From positions 1-49,121 of IMG/VR virus record IMGVR_UViG_3300025325_000038: a DNA stretch of 49,121 nucleotides. The stretch is one strand, 5' to 3'. Shown in pieces: positions 1 to 7,533 of this stretch (positions are counted from its first letter, which is position 1; the number at the start of each line of letters is the position of its first letter). The translations under genes and the position numbers were made by a program. The stretch is from a virus. The notes under the pieces were generated by a model. The model searched no databases. It had not been told where the DNA came from and worked only from the letters and a program-made list of their open reading frames with translations.

Positions 1-1
1 C

Positions 2-142
2 AGCTTCGCCCGCCGGCTCGAGACGATCGCCAACGGGATCGCCAAGGATCAGTACCCGCCCAACGGCCTCGAGAACGGGGCTTGTCGATACTGCCCGGTC
101 CGTCATGCCTGCCAGCCCTATGAGGAGTCGCTCGATGGGTAA
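2..142 (+). CDS. RecB/Cas4-like PD-(D/E)XK exonuclease, C-terminal end (partial)
   Basis: Only the last 46 codons are in the window; the reading frame is open from base 2 to a TAA at 140-142. The visible tail contains the cysteine pattern C-x2-C-x5-C (CRYCPVRHAC). This is typical of the C-terminal iron-sulfur cluster of Cas4/AddB/RecB-type phage exonucleases, whose fourth cysteine and catalytic residues would lie upstream of the window. The next gene is an ERF annealing protein starting 8 bases before this stop, which fits an exonuclease plus annealing-protein recombination pair. The family assignment rests on the cysteine motif and the neighbour, since no catalytic residues are visible. Confidence 0.6.
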   Translation, partial: SFARRLETIANGIAKDQYPPNGLENGACRYCPVRHACQPYEESLDG

Positions 143-1226
143 GCCACTCGAAGCCTATGATGAGGAGCCCGCCGTGCCCGCAAAGACGAAACCCACGCCA
201 GCCGTTACCGAGGAGTCGGGCAACGGCATCCCAGCCGAGCCGGAGATCACGTACGAGGAATACGAACTTCGCCGGAAGGAGCTGGTCGAGCGATTGCCGG
301 AGGTCGGGGCTCGACCCAAGAACCTCGTCGCCAAGCTCGCCCTCATCACCGGCCTCGTCGGCCAGATCCGAAAGTCCGGCGAGAACACCTTCCATCATTA
401 CCGATACGCCAAGGAGAGCGACCTCGTCGAGGCCATCCGGCCCCTGCTGAGCGAGCTCGGGATCTGGGTCTGGTGGTCGCTCTTTGCCGACCCAGAGAAG
501 GGCATCAAGCACCACGAACGCCTGAGCCAGACGAAGAAGGACCGCGATGGCAACATCACCGGAGAGGCGAACACGCTAACCGCCGTGGCTGCTCACTTCA
601 AGTTCATCGACGGCGACACGAAGGAAGAAACCGAGCCGCAGCTGATGATGGGCTACGGCGACGACAACAGCGACAAGGGTCTCTACAAGGCGCTCACCGG
701 CATGGAGAAGTACTTCCTGTTCAAGACGTTCCTCGTGTCGACGGGGGACGATCCCGAAGGCGACACCCGGGCAGACGCACGAGCCGCCCGACGCGAGGGC
801 CCTCCCGAGGTTCGCCGTTCGAGCTCGCAGGGTGGACGCTCACAGCCACAACGTGGTGGCCGCCAGCAGGAGGCCTCGTCGCCGCAAGTGCGCCAGCTCG
901 GCGAGCTGCTCCGCAAGGCCGGTCTCGCGAAGAGCTCCATCAAGACGCTTGAGTACTTCACAGAACAGCTCGGTCGTCCGTTCCCTGTCGAGGACGGGGA
1001 CCCGGCGACGACACTGCAGACAGCCCTGAGAACCATCAAGCCCGAGGAGATGGGCAAGCTGATCGCCAGCCTCCGGGCAAGTCAGGAGGAGGAACAGCCA
1101 GCGGCCGTAGAGGAGGCTCAAGATGTCGTCGGTGACAGCCCTGCTGGCGAAGACGTCGAAGCAGCTGGACCAGCAGCGACGGAAGTTGTCTCGGACGAAG
1201 AAGAGGACGCCGGCCCCATCGCCTGA
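135..1226 (+). CDS. ERF-family single-strand annealing recombinase
   Basis: This 363-residue protein anneals complementary single strands during phage recombination and replication. The central region (roughly residues 60-220) shows ERF-family hallmarks: a YRYAKESDLVEAIRPLL segment, then GYGDDNSDKGLYKALTGMEKYFLFKTFL and TGDDPEGD. The N-terminal 50 residues and the stretch after about residue 225 are low-complexity. A second small helical region (about 250-325) resembles the C-terminal domain of such proteins, and the end is very acidic. The ATG at 135 is chosen over the upstream in-frame ATG at 105 because it has a GAGGAG ribosome site at a good distance and overlaps the upstream nuclease stop by only 8 bases. 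Operonic with that nuclease. Confidence 0.88.
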   Translation: MGKPLEAYDEEPAVPAKTKPTPAVTEESGNGIPAEPEITYEEYELRRKELVERLPEVGARPKNLVAKLALITGLVGQIRKSGENTFHHYRYAKESDLVEAIRPLLSELGIWVWWSLFADPEKGIKHHERLSQTKKDRDGNITGEANTLTAVAAHFKFIDGDTKEETEPQLMMGYGDDNSDKGLYKALTGMEKYFLFKTFLVSTGDDPEGDTRADARAARREGPPEVRRSSSQGGRSQPQRGGRQQEASSPQVRQLGELLRKAGLAKSSIKTLEYFTEQLGRPFPVEDGDPATTLQTALRTIKPEEMGKLIASLRASQEEEQPAAVEEAQDVVGDSPAGEDVEAAGPAATEVVSDEEEDAGPIA

Positions 1227-1434
1227 ATGCTGGATCTGCGGTAAGCCGGCCATCGAAGGAGAGGGCCCGACGGCGCCATGTTGGGCCTGCCTCTATCGGA
1301 TCGTCGACGGCGTCAAGGACCCCGGTGTGCTCTCCGAGATGGAGCGCGTGCTCCTTCTGGAGGCACATGGTGAGACCGTCATCCTTGCCCGATACCGAGG
1401 CGTGTTGAGCTGGGTCCGCAGACCCGGCCGTTGA
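1123..1434 (+). CDS. small basic protein with CxxC zinc-ribbon pair, overlapping erf
   Basis: This 103-residue protein starts inside the acidic tail of the ERF gene, overlapping it by 104 bases in another frame. A strong GAGGAGG site sits just before its ATG. The first ~35 residues are Lys/Arg-rich, followed by CWICGKP...PCWAC, a two-knuckle (CxxC, CxxC) zinc-binding pattern. The rest has helical character. Function is unknown; a nucleic-acid binding or regulatory role is only inferred from the basic region and the zinc motif. The ribosome site and the intact zinc pattern argue that it is real rather than a shadow frame, though the size of the overlap lowers certainty. Confidence 0.6.
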   Translation: MSSVTALLAKTSKQLDQQRRKLSRTKKRTPAPSPECWICGKPAIEGEGPTAPCWACLYRIVDGVKDPGVLSEMERVLLLEAHGETVILARYRGVLSWVRRPGR

Positions 1435-1457
1435 TGTAGCATCGACCCGGACACGAC

Positions 1458-1499
1458 AGAAACGGCGGGCGCCATCCGAAAGGCCACACCGCCGTTTCT
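1458..1499 (+). terminator. perfect 11-bp hairpin between the zinc-ribbon gene and the primase gene
   Basis: AGAAACGGCGG at 1458-1468 pairs perfectly with CCGCCGTTTCT at 1489-1499 across a 20-base loop. The right arm itself supplies a short T-run, and the hairpin lies in the 91-base gap before the primase ATG. It could be an intrinsic terminator or a leader hairpin. The following sequence (CAAG) is not a long U-tract, so termination strength is uncertain. Confidence 0.5.
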
Positions 1500-1525
1500 C
1501 AAGTCCCCTGAGCAGGACGGTATCC

Positions 1526-2461
1526 ATGGTAGACGTTGCCACCGCAACTATGCAAGTCTCCCCCGGGCTCGAACAGGCCGCCGAGGTCTACGCGGCCACC
1601 TTCGCCGGCCGGCGGGACGCCTACAGTTTCTGGAATGGCGAACACTGGCAGGCGGTGCGCAAGCCCCTGACGTCGAAGGTCGTCCTCGATGCCTTCCTGT
1701 CCGGGGTCCCGATCAGTGCCTACGTCCTGACCTCGAAGTCGACGACGCACATCGCCGCGCTGGACATCGATCGAGATGATGGCTACGAGCTCGGTCTCAG
1801 GTTCGGGGAGAAGCTCTCAGGCCTCGGCGGCATCGGGTACATCGAACGCTCGGCGAGGGGCTGCCACTTCTGGATCCTGATCGACCAACAGCTTCCAGCC
1901 GTACTCGTACGTCGGGCGCTCAGGGCCCTCGTTCACGAGGCCGGATTGCCTGACGACAAGAAGATCGAGCTCCGCCCGGGAAGTGATCGCCTCAACGACG
2001 AGGACTCCCTCGGGCACTGCATCCGAATGCCGACCATGCCCCACCAGAGGACCCACAAACGGTACCGCCTCATCGCTACGACGGGAGAGATCCTACCCGG
2101 CAAGCTGACGGAGATGATGCTTGAGATTGAGTCCTGTCCTTCGGCCATCATCAGGGATGCAGCCGAGAGGGCGCCGCTCCCGCCGCTCACCAACAGCCCC
2201 AAGGATCTGCGCTTCCCGCACGGCGACCCACCGGCCTCCGACAGCGTCTCGGACATCCTGCGCGACCTGTGGGGTGTTCCCAATGCCCGTCCGGGGATCG
2301 CCGTCAAGTGCCCAGCCCATGACGACCGCCATCCGAGCCTGTCGATCGCCAAAGACGACCAACGGGTGTGGTGCAAGTCGGGCTCCTGCATCCTGTCAGG
2401 CAGTGGCGGCGAACAGGGCCTCGGAGCCTATCAGCTCACACAGCTGGCGCCCAAGCGATGA
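1526..2461 (+). CDS. archaeo-eukaryotic-type primase with C-terminal DnaG-like (CHC2) zinc finger
   Basis: The 311-residue protein reads as an AEP-superfamily primase. The metal-binding DxD is at D80-D82 (AALDIDRDDG), followed by a GCHFW motif with H114 and a later LGHCIRMP segment (162-169) matching the third AEP motif. Residues 262-288 form CPAHDDRHPSLSI followed by C-x4-C, the Cys/His arrangement of the CHC2 zinc finger normally found at the N-terminus of DnaG primases. Here that finger is at the C-terminus of an AEP domain. Expected role: primer synthesis in phage replication together with the RecA-fold ATPase encoded two genes downstream. Its stop overlaps the next gene's ATG (ATGA). Domain assignment is by motif only. 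Confidence 0.75.
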   Translation: MVDVATATMQVSPGLEQAAEVYAATFAGRRDAYSFWNGEHWQAVRKPLTSKVVLDAFLSGVPISAYVLTSKSTTHIAALDIDRDDGYELGLRFGEKLSGLGGIGYIERSARGCHFWILIDQQLPAVLVRRALRALVHEAGLPDDKKIELRPGSDRLNDEDSLGHCIRMPTMPHQRTHKRYRLIATTGEILPGKLTEMMLEIESCPSAIIRDAAERAPLPPLTNSPKDLRFPHGDPPASDSVSDILRDLWGVPNARPGIAVKCPAHDDRHPSLSIAKDDQRVWCKSGSCILSGSGGEQGLGAYQLTQLAPKR

Positions 2462-2700
2462 CCGGGCGCCATCCATTCCTCATCGTCGACACCTGCTACT
2501 GGCACCATGAATGGGAGATATGTGGCGTCTGCGGAAGGATGGATAAGCCGGACGAGCCAGAGCTGACGCTCCACGATCACCATGATGAGGCGATCGAAAA
2601 GGCACGGCAGGAGGCCCATCCAGAACACCCGGCGGAGATCGCCATGCAGGAGGGCGCCCCGGTCGAGTGGCTGCCCGGGGTCGGCTGGGTCGTGAAGTGA
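2458..2700 (+). CDS. small Cys/His-rich protein of unknown function
   Basis: This 80-residue protein starts at the ATGA that ends the primase gene. It contains C13, a following H-H pair and C-x2-C (CGVC), so a small zinc-binding fold is possible. An acidic/histidine-rich helix (LHDHHDEAIEKARQE) follows. I do not recognise a family. Its position between primase and helicase-like ATPase, with stop-start overlaps on both sides, implies translational coupling with the replication genes. An upstream in-frame ATG at 2368 is rejected because it would overlap the primase zinc finger by about 90 bases. Confidence 0.6.
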   Translation: MTGRHPFLIVDTCYWHHEWEICGVCGRMDKPDEPELTLHDHHDEAIEKARQEAHPEHPAEIAMQEGAPVEWLPGVGWVVK

Positions 2701-4139
2701 GCAGTGTCCCGTGGGTCCGCTACCCGAAGCTCCAGTTCTTCAAGAACGGCTCGACATGGCGGGTACGACACGAGGACGTTAGTTGGCCGATCACGCTCTA
2801 CGCTCGCGACATCTACTACGGCACCGGGCGCCTGCTGGCCACGCTGACGATCGACCGTCAGGACGCGGGCTCAGATAAGCCGACACGCATCCTGACGGGC
2901 AACGTCGACATGCTCACTGCCATCCAGCGGACCCGCTTCGCCGAAGAGGCCTCGAAGAGATTGTCGAGGACGAACGGTGCGACAGGTGACTTCGCCGTCC
3001 CGATCACGGCCATGATCGACGCCATGCTCGAGCGGCTACAGGAGTCGAAGTACGAGATCGACTCCGTCTGGCTGGGCGACGTCGAGGTCCCCAAGGACCT
3101 GACTCCGAAGTACGTCGTCTGGCCGATCGTCCCTGTCGCACGCCCGGGCATGCTTGTGGCGGCATCTGGCTCAGGGAAGTCGACGCTGGCGGCCATGATC
3201 GGCCTATCGGTGATCACTGGCGAAGAGATCCTGCCGGGCATCGAACCCCGGATACCGGGGCCCGTGATCTACATCGGACAGGAAGAGGACGAGGCACAGA
3301 TGCGCGTGCGCGTCGAGATGATGATGCGTGGCCATGAGATCAAGGCCGACCTTCACCGCTACCTGTTCATGAAGTTGCGTGGTGGCTCGCTCATCGACTC
3401 GGCCGAACTGATCGCCGAGAGGGCAGCTGAGATCAAGGCCTCGCTCGTCATCATCGACTCCGCTCAGGCGACGTGGGGCACCGAGGGCGATGCCGTGCGC
3501 GACTACGCGACGCGTTGGTTCAATGCTGTCGACATGCTCGGGGTCCCGACGCTCATCGTCGAGCATCCGAACCTCTTCGGGACCAAGAAGGACGACGGAG
3601 CTGGCTTCGCGGCAGGGACGTCAGTCAAGCGTGACCGTGCCGGTCACGTCTGGGGCGTCAAGAGCATCGAGATCCCAGCCGCCGAGGGTATGCCCTATCG
3701 CTACCACGTGACGCTCAAGGATGCCAAGCGCAACTACGTGGCCCGCCAGCCGGACATCATCTACGAGATCCTGATCCACGGGCATCAGTGGGCCCGCTTC
3801 CAGCCGGCCGAGGTCCTGACCGCCGAGTCAATCGTCGACCCCTCCCGACTCTTCGCTGCTCTGGCCTCGATCATGCGCGCTCCGGACGAGGAACATGAAG
3901 AGGGCTGGACAGCAGCCGAGCTCGCGGCACGCATGAAGGCGAAGGACGATCGACGGATCAGGGGTGAGCTCGGACTTGACCTCTGGCGTCAGGCGTCATG
4001 GGATCCAGACCTCGAAGTCAAGGCTCGGAAGGTGGCTGGCTCAGGCACCAAGGGTGACCCGGCTCGGTATCTCCTCGAGTCTCGGCCGAAGATGGATCTC
4101 CTCTTCCCGACTGAGGAAGTCGAAGGCCTGCTCAACTGA
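2697..4139 (+). CDS. RecA-fold (AAA_25/RepA-like) replicative helicase or ATPase
   Basis: The start is taken as GTG at 2697, overlapping the previous stop (GTGA); this gives 480 residues. The N-terminal ~135 residues are a separate, unassigned domain. Residues 156-163 form the Walker A motif ASGSGKST. IYIGQEEDEAQMRVR follows and resembles the RepA/AAA_25 pattern, and LVIIDSAQ (about 250-257) is Walker B. PTLIVEHPN and AGTSVKRDRAGHVWGVK resemble the downstream motifs of RecA-like hexameric helicases. The C-terminal ~110 residues look like a small winged-helix region. Phage proteins of this type often act as replicative helicase or loader; with the AEP primase in the same operon, a primase-helicase partnership is inferred. 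Confidence 0.72.
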   Translation: MSSVPWVRYPKLQFFKNGSTWRVRHEDVSWPITLYARDIYYGTGRLLATLTIDRQDAGSDKPTRILTGNVDMLTAIQRTRFAEEASKRLSRTNGATGDFAVPITAMIDAMLERLQESKYEIDSVWLGDVEVPKDLTPKYVVWPIVPVARPGMLVAASGSGKSTLAAMIGLSVITGEEILPGIEPRIPGPVIYIGQEEDEAQMRVRVEMMMRGHEIKADLHRYLFMKLRGGSLIDSAELIAERAAEIKASLVIIDSAQATWGTEGDAVRDYATRWFNAVDMLGVPTLIVEHPNLFGTKKDDGAGFAAGTSVKRDRAGHVWGVKSIEIPAAEGMPYRYHVTLKDAKRNYVARQPDIIYEILIHGHQWARFQPAEVLTAESIVDPSRLFAALASIMRAPDEEHEEGWTAAELAARMKAKDDRRIRGELGLDLWRQASWDPDLEVKARKVAGSGTKGDPARYLLESRPKMDLLFPTEEVEGLLN

Positions 4140-4378
4140 TGGCGAAGGCCACGACCTGTTCTCGCCCGGGGTGCGACCACGAGATCGACCGCGATTGGTA
4201 CGCCTGCAGACCATGCGCTGTGGCGCACATCCGAGAGATCCCACCCTATCTGGATCCCTGCCTCGAGTATGTCCGAGGGCCGTACTGGCCTCTCATGAAG
4301 ACGTGCTCCGAGTGCGGTTTCGACTCTGCTCGCCATCCCGGCAAGGGAACGATCGCCACCATGGTTTGGGTTCGGTAG
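4139..4378 (+). CDS. small multi-cysteine zinc-ribbon protein
   Basis: This 79-residue protein starts at a TGATG overlap with the helicase stop. It carries two cysteine clusters, CSRPGC...CRPC and CSECGF with a nearby His, so two zinc-binding knuckles are likely. No family is recognised. It is the last gene before the 325-base non-coding box array, closing the replication operon. A role as a DNA-binding or accessory replication protein is speculative. Confidence 0.6.
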   Translation: MAKATTCSRPGCDHEIDRDWYACRPCAVAHIREIPPYLDPCLEYVRGPYWPLMKTCSECGFDSARHPGKGTIATMVWVR

Positions 4379-4395
4379 GGTGGTTTCGTGCTCAG

Positions 4396-4661
4396 GTCCC
4401 CTAATCGATAGACCTCTATCAGGGGACGGAGTCAGGGGATGCTCGCGAGGCGCTCCCGCTACGCGCCCGCTGAGCATACCCGACCCTGTCAAGGGGTCAT
4501 ATCAAGCTCGACAAAATGAGGGGACATTAGGGGACGGATGGTTTGTCCCCTCATTCACGCTCAGTCGACGGATAGCTTGTCCCCTCATTCGACGAAAGAC
4601 GTTGGATAGACCTATGTCTCTGGATTGGGGGACGACAGGGGACGGCCGTTTGTCCCCTCAT
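4396..4661. repeat. array of GTCCCCT/AGGGGAC boxes (candidate origin or operator region)
   Basis: This lies in the 325-base gene-free stretch 4379-4703. Perfect heptamers GTCCCCT occur at 4396, 4545, 4579 and 4652, and their complement AGGGGAC at 4421, 4519, 4529 and 4637, with a near copy GGGGGAC at 4627. AATGAGGGGAC (4515-4525) and GTCCCCTCATT (4545-4555) form a perfect 11-bp inverted repeat. GATAGACCT is repeated at 4407 and 4605. Clustered direct and inverted boxes next to primase and helicase genes fit a replication origin (iterons). They fit equally well a multi-site operator controlling the promoter just downstream. The sequence alone does not separate these. Confidence 0.6.
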
Positions 4662-4668
4662 CTGGAGC

Positions 4669-4698
4669 GTGACAGCGTGTCACATCGGGTGGTACGCT
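4669..4698 (+). promoter_or_regulatory. putative leaderless promoter with palindromic operator
   Basis: GTGACA (4669-4674) and TACGCT (4693-4698) are separated by 18 bases and match -35/-10 elements. The ATG of the HNH gene begins at 4704, about where transcription would start, so the mRNA would be leaderless. No ribosome site precedes the ATG. The -35 lies within a perfect palindrome, GTGACA-gcg-TGTCAC (4669-4683), a plausible repressor or activator site. Confidence 0.5.
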
Positions 4699-4703
4699 GA
4701 AGT

Positions 4704-5015
4704 ATGAGCAGGAAGGACCGGGTACCACCTGAGCTAGCGATTGAAGTCCTGAAGGCGGATGGTGGCTGCGTCGCCCCGCAGATCGATCCATCCGAGCTCG
4801 GGAGGTGCTGGGGCCGCATCACCCTCGATCACATCAAGGCCAAGCAGAGGCTGGGCAAACGAGCCGAGCCGAGGAGCGACCGATTGGTCAGCCTCTGCCT
4901 TGGCCATACCGAGACCGGCATGAAGGCCGGCCACCAGTGGAACACGGCGCACCGACCGGAGCTCCGTGAGTGGATCGCCAAGCGAGAGGAGTCGAAGTGG
5001 ACGTCCAGACCGTAG
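4704..5015 (+). CDS. HNH endonuclease-like protein
   Basis: This 103-residue protein has C22 and C35 flanking the segment leading into TLDHIKA (D42-H43, the first HNH histidine). C65-x2-H68 (LCLGHTE) and H77...N80...H83 (HQWNTAH) follow. The Cys/His pattern fits a small phage HNH nuclease with a structural zinc site. It lies far from the terminase, so it may be a recombination, homing or anti-host nuclease rather than a packaging HNH. It is the first gene after the box array and the putative promoter, and begins a new transcription unit. Confidence 0.7.
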   Translation: MSRKDRVPPELAIEVLKADGGCVAPQIDPSELGRCWGRITLDHIKAKQRLGKRAEPRSDRLVSLCLGHTETGMKAGHQWNTAHRPELREWIAKREESKWTSRP

Positions 5016-5596
5016 CCATGGATCAGGAGGCAGCAGCCAAGGCGTTCCGTGAGTACCGCGCAGCCTTCATGGCCGACCGCAACCGCATCGACGGCGAGCT
5101 GATGCGCGGCTACAAGGCGCTCGCCGAGGGCAAGGTGCTCATCAGCCTGACGGAGGCCATCCGAACGGGCGGGCTCGATGATGTCGGTCGCCCCCGGTTG
5201 GCCATCGCACGTGCCGATGAAGCCCAGATCGAGATGGGGATCGAGGCTGATGGCAGCCTCACGTACACGCCCGTCTGGTGGGGCAACGTCCGGTCGGCCG
5301 ACCGGAAGTTCGACTTCCCGGCCGACACCGTCGCCCGCCCTCCGAGGCTGGTCACCAACGAGTGGCAAGAGGCGTGGGCTGGTCGCTGGGGCGCACAGCT
5401 GCCGTTCATCCCGCCGAAGTTCAGGCCTCCACTCATGCTGACCAACTATCACCTGCTCTGGGAGGCCGAATGGCGACGTGTCCGAGGCTCACAGCGCAAG
5501 GACCCGATGCTCCTTCGTCGTATCGGGGGCGATCTGTTCGCCGTCGTCGCCGCATGGGACCTGACCGAGATCGAGAAGCTGGTACTCGCCCGATGA
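4997..5596 (+). CDS. conserved-looking phage protein of unknown function
   Basis: I place the start at GTG 4997 because an AGAGGAG ribosome site lies just upstream; ATG 5018 is an alternative. The product is 199 residues. The N-terminal third is a helix rich in charged residues. A mixed region rich in Trp/Pro follows (TPVWWGNV, NEWQEAWAGRWG, YHLLWEAEWRRVRG), and a C-terminal hydrophobic helix ends the protein. No membrane segment or catalytic motif is evident, and I do not recognise a family. It overlaps the HNH gene by 19 bases and is followed by an ATGA overlap, so it is part of the same operon. Confidence 0.6.
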   Translation: MDVQTVAMDQEAAAKAFREYRAAFMADRNRIDGELMRGYKALAEGKVLISLTEAIRTGGLDDVGRPRLAIARADEAQIEMGIEADGSLTYTPVWWGNVRSADRKFDFPADTVARPPRLVTNEWQEAWAGRWGAQLPFIPPKFRPPLMLTNYHLLWEAEWRRVRGSQRKDPMLLRRIGGDLFAVVAAWDLTEIEKLVLAR

Positions 5597-5748
5597 GCAG
5601 GACTATGGCCAGCCTTCGACGAGAGATCATCGGCGACTCTGTCTATCGAGCCCGACTGCTCACCAAGCTCATCGCGCTCATTCGTGAGGACGAGAGACGA
5701 AAGGTGCTTGATGGCCTTGACCGAGCGTCTGCTCGGAAGGACCAATGA
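5593..5748 (+). CDS. 51-residue basic helical protein
   Basis: This short gene begins at the ATGA overlapping the preceding stop and ends in an ATGA that starts the next gene. The 51 residues are predicted to be mostly helix and strongly charged (RRE, REDERRK). No family is recognised. Support comes from tight coupling on both sides. Confidence 0.5.
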   Translation: MSRTMASLRREIIGDSVYRARLLTKLIALIREDERRKVLDGLDRASARKDQ

Positions 5749-6728
5749 GGGTCCTGCTGACCGGCATCGCGGGCTTCATCGGCTCCCACGTTGCCGAGCA
5801 CATCGCCATCAACCGCCCGGATTGGGAGGTTGTCGGTCTCGCGAGCTTCAGGCACCGTGGCGATCCCCTGCGACTCGACTCCGTACCTGCACGCTTCGAG
5901 ATCCACCACGCCGATCTAGCAAGCCCGCTCTCGCCCCGCCTGATCGATCGCATCGGGCCCATCGACCTGATCATCAACATGGCCAGCGAGAGCCACGTCG
6001 ATCGCTCTATCGAGGATCCCGTGCCGTTCATCGAGAACAACGTCAGTCTCATGCTGACGATGCTCGAATACGCTCGGATCGTGAGGCCGAGGATGTTCAT
6101 CCAGATCTCGACGGACGAGGTCTATGGGCCAGCGCACGACGATGAGCTCCATGCCGAATGGTCGACGATCCTGCCATCGAACCCGTACTCGGCCAGCAAG
6201 GCGGCGCAGGAGGCGATCGCCTTCAGCTACTGGCGGACCTATGGCGTCCCCGTCGTGATCACGAACTCGATGAACAACTTCGGGGAACGTCAGGATGCCG
6301 AGAAGATGATCCCGATGTGCATCTCTCGCATCGCCCGAGGTCAGAGGGTGACCATCCACGGCTCCCCGGGGCGGATCGGCAGTCGCTTCTACCTTCATGC
6401 CCGAAACCACGCAGACGCGCTCGTCTTCCTGTCTGAGTTCAGGCCGGACATCATGAGTGGCGGAAGCGGACGGCCCATCAGGGTCAACATCGTCGGCGAG
6501 CAGGAGGTCGACAATCTCGAGCTGGCCAAGAAGATCGCCCTCATCATCGGCAAGCCACTGGAGTACGAGCTCGAGGACTTCCACAAGACGAGGCCCGGTC
6601 ATGATCGTCGGTACGCACTCGATGGTGGACTGATGGCGACGTTCGGCTGGAGCCCTCCGCTCTCCCTCGATGAGTCTCTCGAGCGTACTGTGCGCTGGAC
6701 GCTCGACCACCCGGAGTGGATGCGATGA
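5745..6728 (+). CDS. RmlB-like dTDP-glucose 4,6-dehydratase (extended SDR)
   Basis: This is a 327-residue extended short-chain dehydrogenase/reductase. G7-x2-G10-x2-G13 (GIAGFIGSH) is the NAD(P)-binding loop and ASESHVDRSI (80-89) matches the RmlB signature. STDEVYG (122-128) carries the Thr-Asp-Glu catalytic set of dehydratases, and Y148-x3-K152 (YSASK) is the SDR catalytic pair. MNNFGERQDAEKMIP fits the substrate loop of this family. Known members convert dTDP-glucose to dTDP-4-keto-6-deoxyglucose. All key residues are intact, so activity is plausible. In a phage early operon it could feed glycosylation of virion, DNA or host surface; the GT4 gene at 32402-33619 is a candidate partner. Starts at an ATGA overlap. 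Confidence 0.82.
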   Translation: MRVLLTGIAGFIGSHVAEHIAINRPDWEVVGLASFRHRGDPLRLDSVPARFEIHHADLASPLSPRLIDRIGPIDLIINMASESHVDRSIEDPVPFIENNVSLMLTMLEYARIVRPRMFIQISTDEVYGPAHDDELHAEWSTILPSNPYSASKAAQEAIAFSYWRTYGVPVVITNSMNNFGERQDAEKMIPMCISRIARGQRVTIHGSPGRIGSRFYLHARNHADALVFLSEFRPDIMSGGSGRPIRVNIVGEQEVDNLELAKKIALIIGKPLEYELEDFHKTRPGHDRRYALDGGLMATFGWSPPLSLDESLERTVRWTLDHPEWMR

Positions 6729-7078
6729 AGGTCTACGTCCTCTTCCATGCGGACATCGAGGACGACCGCTACGTGCGCGGCGTCTATGCCACGGAGGCGC
6801 TCGCCGAGGAGGCGCTCGTCTGGGACGAATACACCGAGTACGACGGGCGTGGTTCGTGGCGGTACCACAGCACGTACTGCTGTGGCGTCGACGAGACGGA
6901 GCTCCTTGATCACGTCGTGCTGCCATTCCACGGGCCAGAGCAAGTTGAGCGCGACGAGGGCAGGGGTTGGCTCTTCTCACAAGCGATCGCCGATGAGATC
7001 ATGTCGCACCTGTTCGAAGAAGGCCCCATCAGGGTCATGCTCGTCGACTCCATGTCCGCTCTGCCGCCAGACCAGTGA
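6725..7078 (+). CDS. hypothetical protein, 117 residues
   Basis: It starts at ATG 6725, overlapping the dehydratase stop (ATGA); the ORF could extend to 6716 but that lacks support. An N-terminal beta-strand (MKVYVLFH) and acidic middle (EDDRYVRGVYATEALAEEALVWDEY) are followed by a CC pair and a C-terminal helix. The opening resembles small proteins that report elapsed or delayed values, but no family can be named. Part of the overlapping small-gene operon. Confidence 0.55.
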   Translation: MKVYVLFHADIEDDRYVRGVYATEALAEEALVWDEYTEYDGRGSWRYHSTYCCGVDETELLDHVVLPFHGPEQVERDEGRGWLFSQAIADEIMSHLFEEGPIRVMLVDSMSALPPDQ

Positions 7079-7533
7079 ATGTCGGCATCGTCGGCGGGCA
7101 ACAGGTCGGCGTCTGCTGGTGCGCCCCGAAGAACTTGGAGTGGATACGTTCAGCCGAAGGACTCCGGCATCGAGAGACGTGTGAGGCCCTGCGGGCCGTG
7201 AACAGAATGCGCGCCATCATCGGGCAGCTGCTCATCAAGCACGACGAGCTGAAGGTCTACTCTGGCGGCGCCAAGGGGGCAGATGCGATGGCAGCGACGA
7301 TCTGCCACGAGCTCGGGGTGGTCTGCGAGGAGATCAAGCCGGCGTCCGGGCCAGAGCCGTTCTGGTTTCGGGCCAAGGTTCGCAATCAGAAGATCGTCGA
7401 CCACTCCGAGATGCTGATCGCGATCTTCGCCCCGGGGCCACGCAGCCCGGGCACGAGCGATACCGTCCAACGGGCCCTCCAGAAGGGTATCCCAGTCCAC
7501 GTGTACGACAACGGAAGGTGGCTCGATCGATGA
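7075..7533 (+). CDS. SLOG/DUF2493-like nucleotide-binding protein
   Basis: The 152-residue protein starts at a GTG that overlaps the previous stop (GTGA). It opens with a Rossmann-type strand and glycine segment (NVGIVGGQQVGV). LKVYSGGAKGADAMAATICHELG is the hallmark of the SLOG superfamily (YspA/DprA/LOG-like, DUF2493), followed by a strand-helix element (ADMLIAIF-type, here HSEMLIAIFAPG) and a C-terminal strand. SLOG proteins bind nucleotides or nucleotide-derived ligands, and some hydrolyse them or act as sensors. A second SLOG-like gene lies at 9100-9564. Its exact ligand cannot be told from sequence. Confidence 0.7.
   Translation: MNVGIVGGQQVGVCWCAPKNLEWIRSAEGLRHRETCEALRAVNRMRAIIGQLLIKHDELKVYSGGAKGADAMAATICHELGVVCEEIKPASGPEPFWFRAKVRNQKIVDHSEMLIAIFAPGPRSPGTSDTVQRALQKGIPVHVYDNGRWLDR

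Noticed and set aside
4380-4700. 106-codon + strand open frame across the box array
   Set aside because: Its sequence is made of the repeated GTCCCCT boxes, has no ribosome site and no recognisable protein features; the region reads as regulatory or origin DNA.
5916-6980. 354-codon - strand frame opposite the RmlB-like gene
   Set aside because: The + strand gene has intact SDR motifs; the opposite frame is low-complexity Arg-rich.
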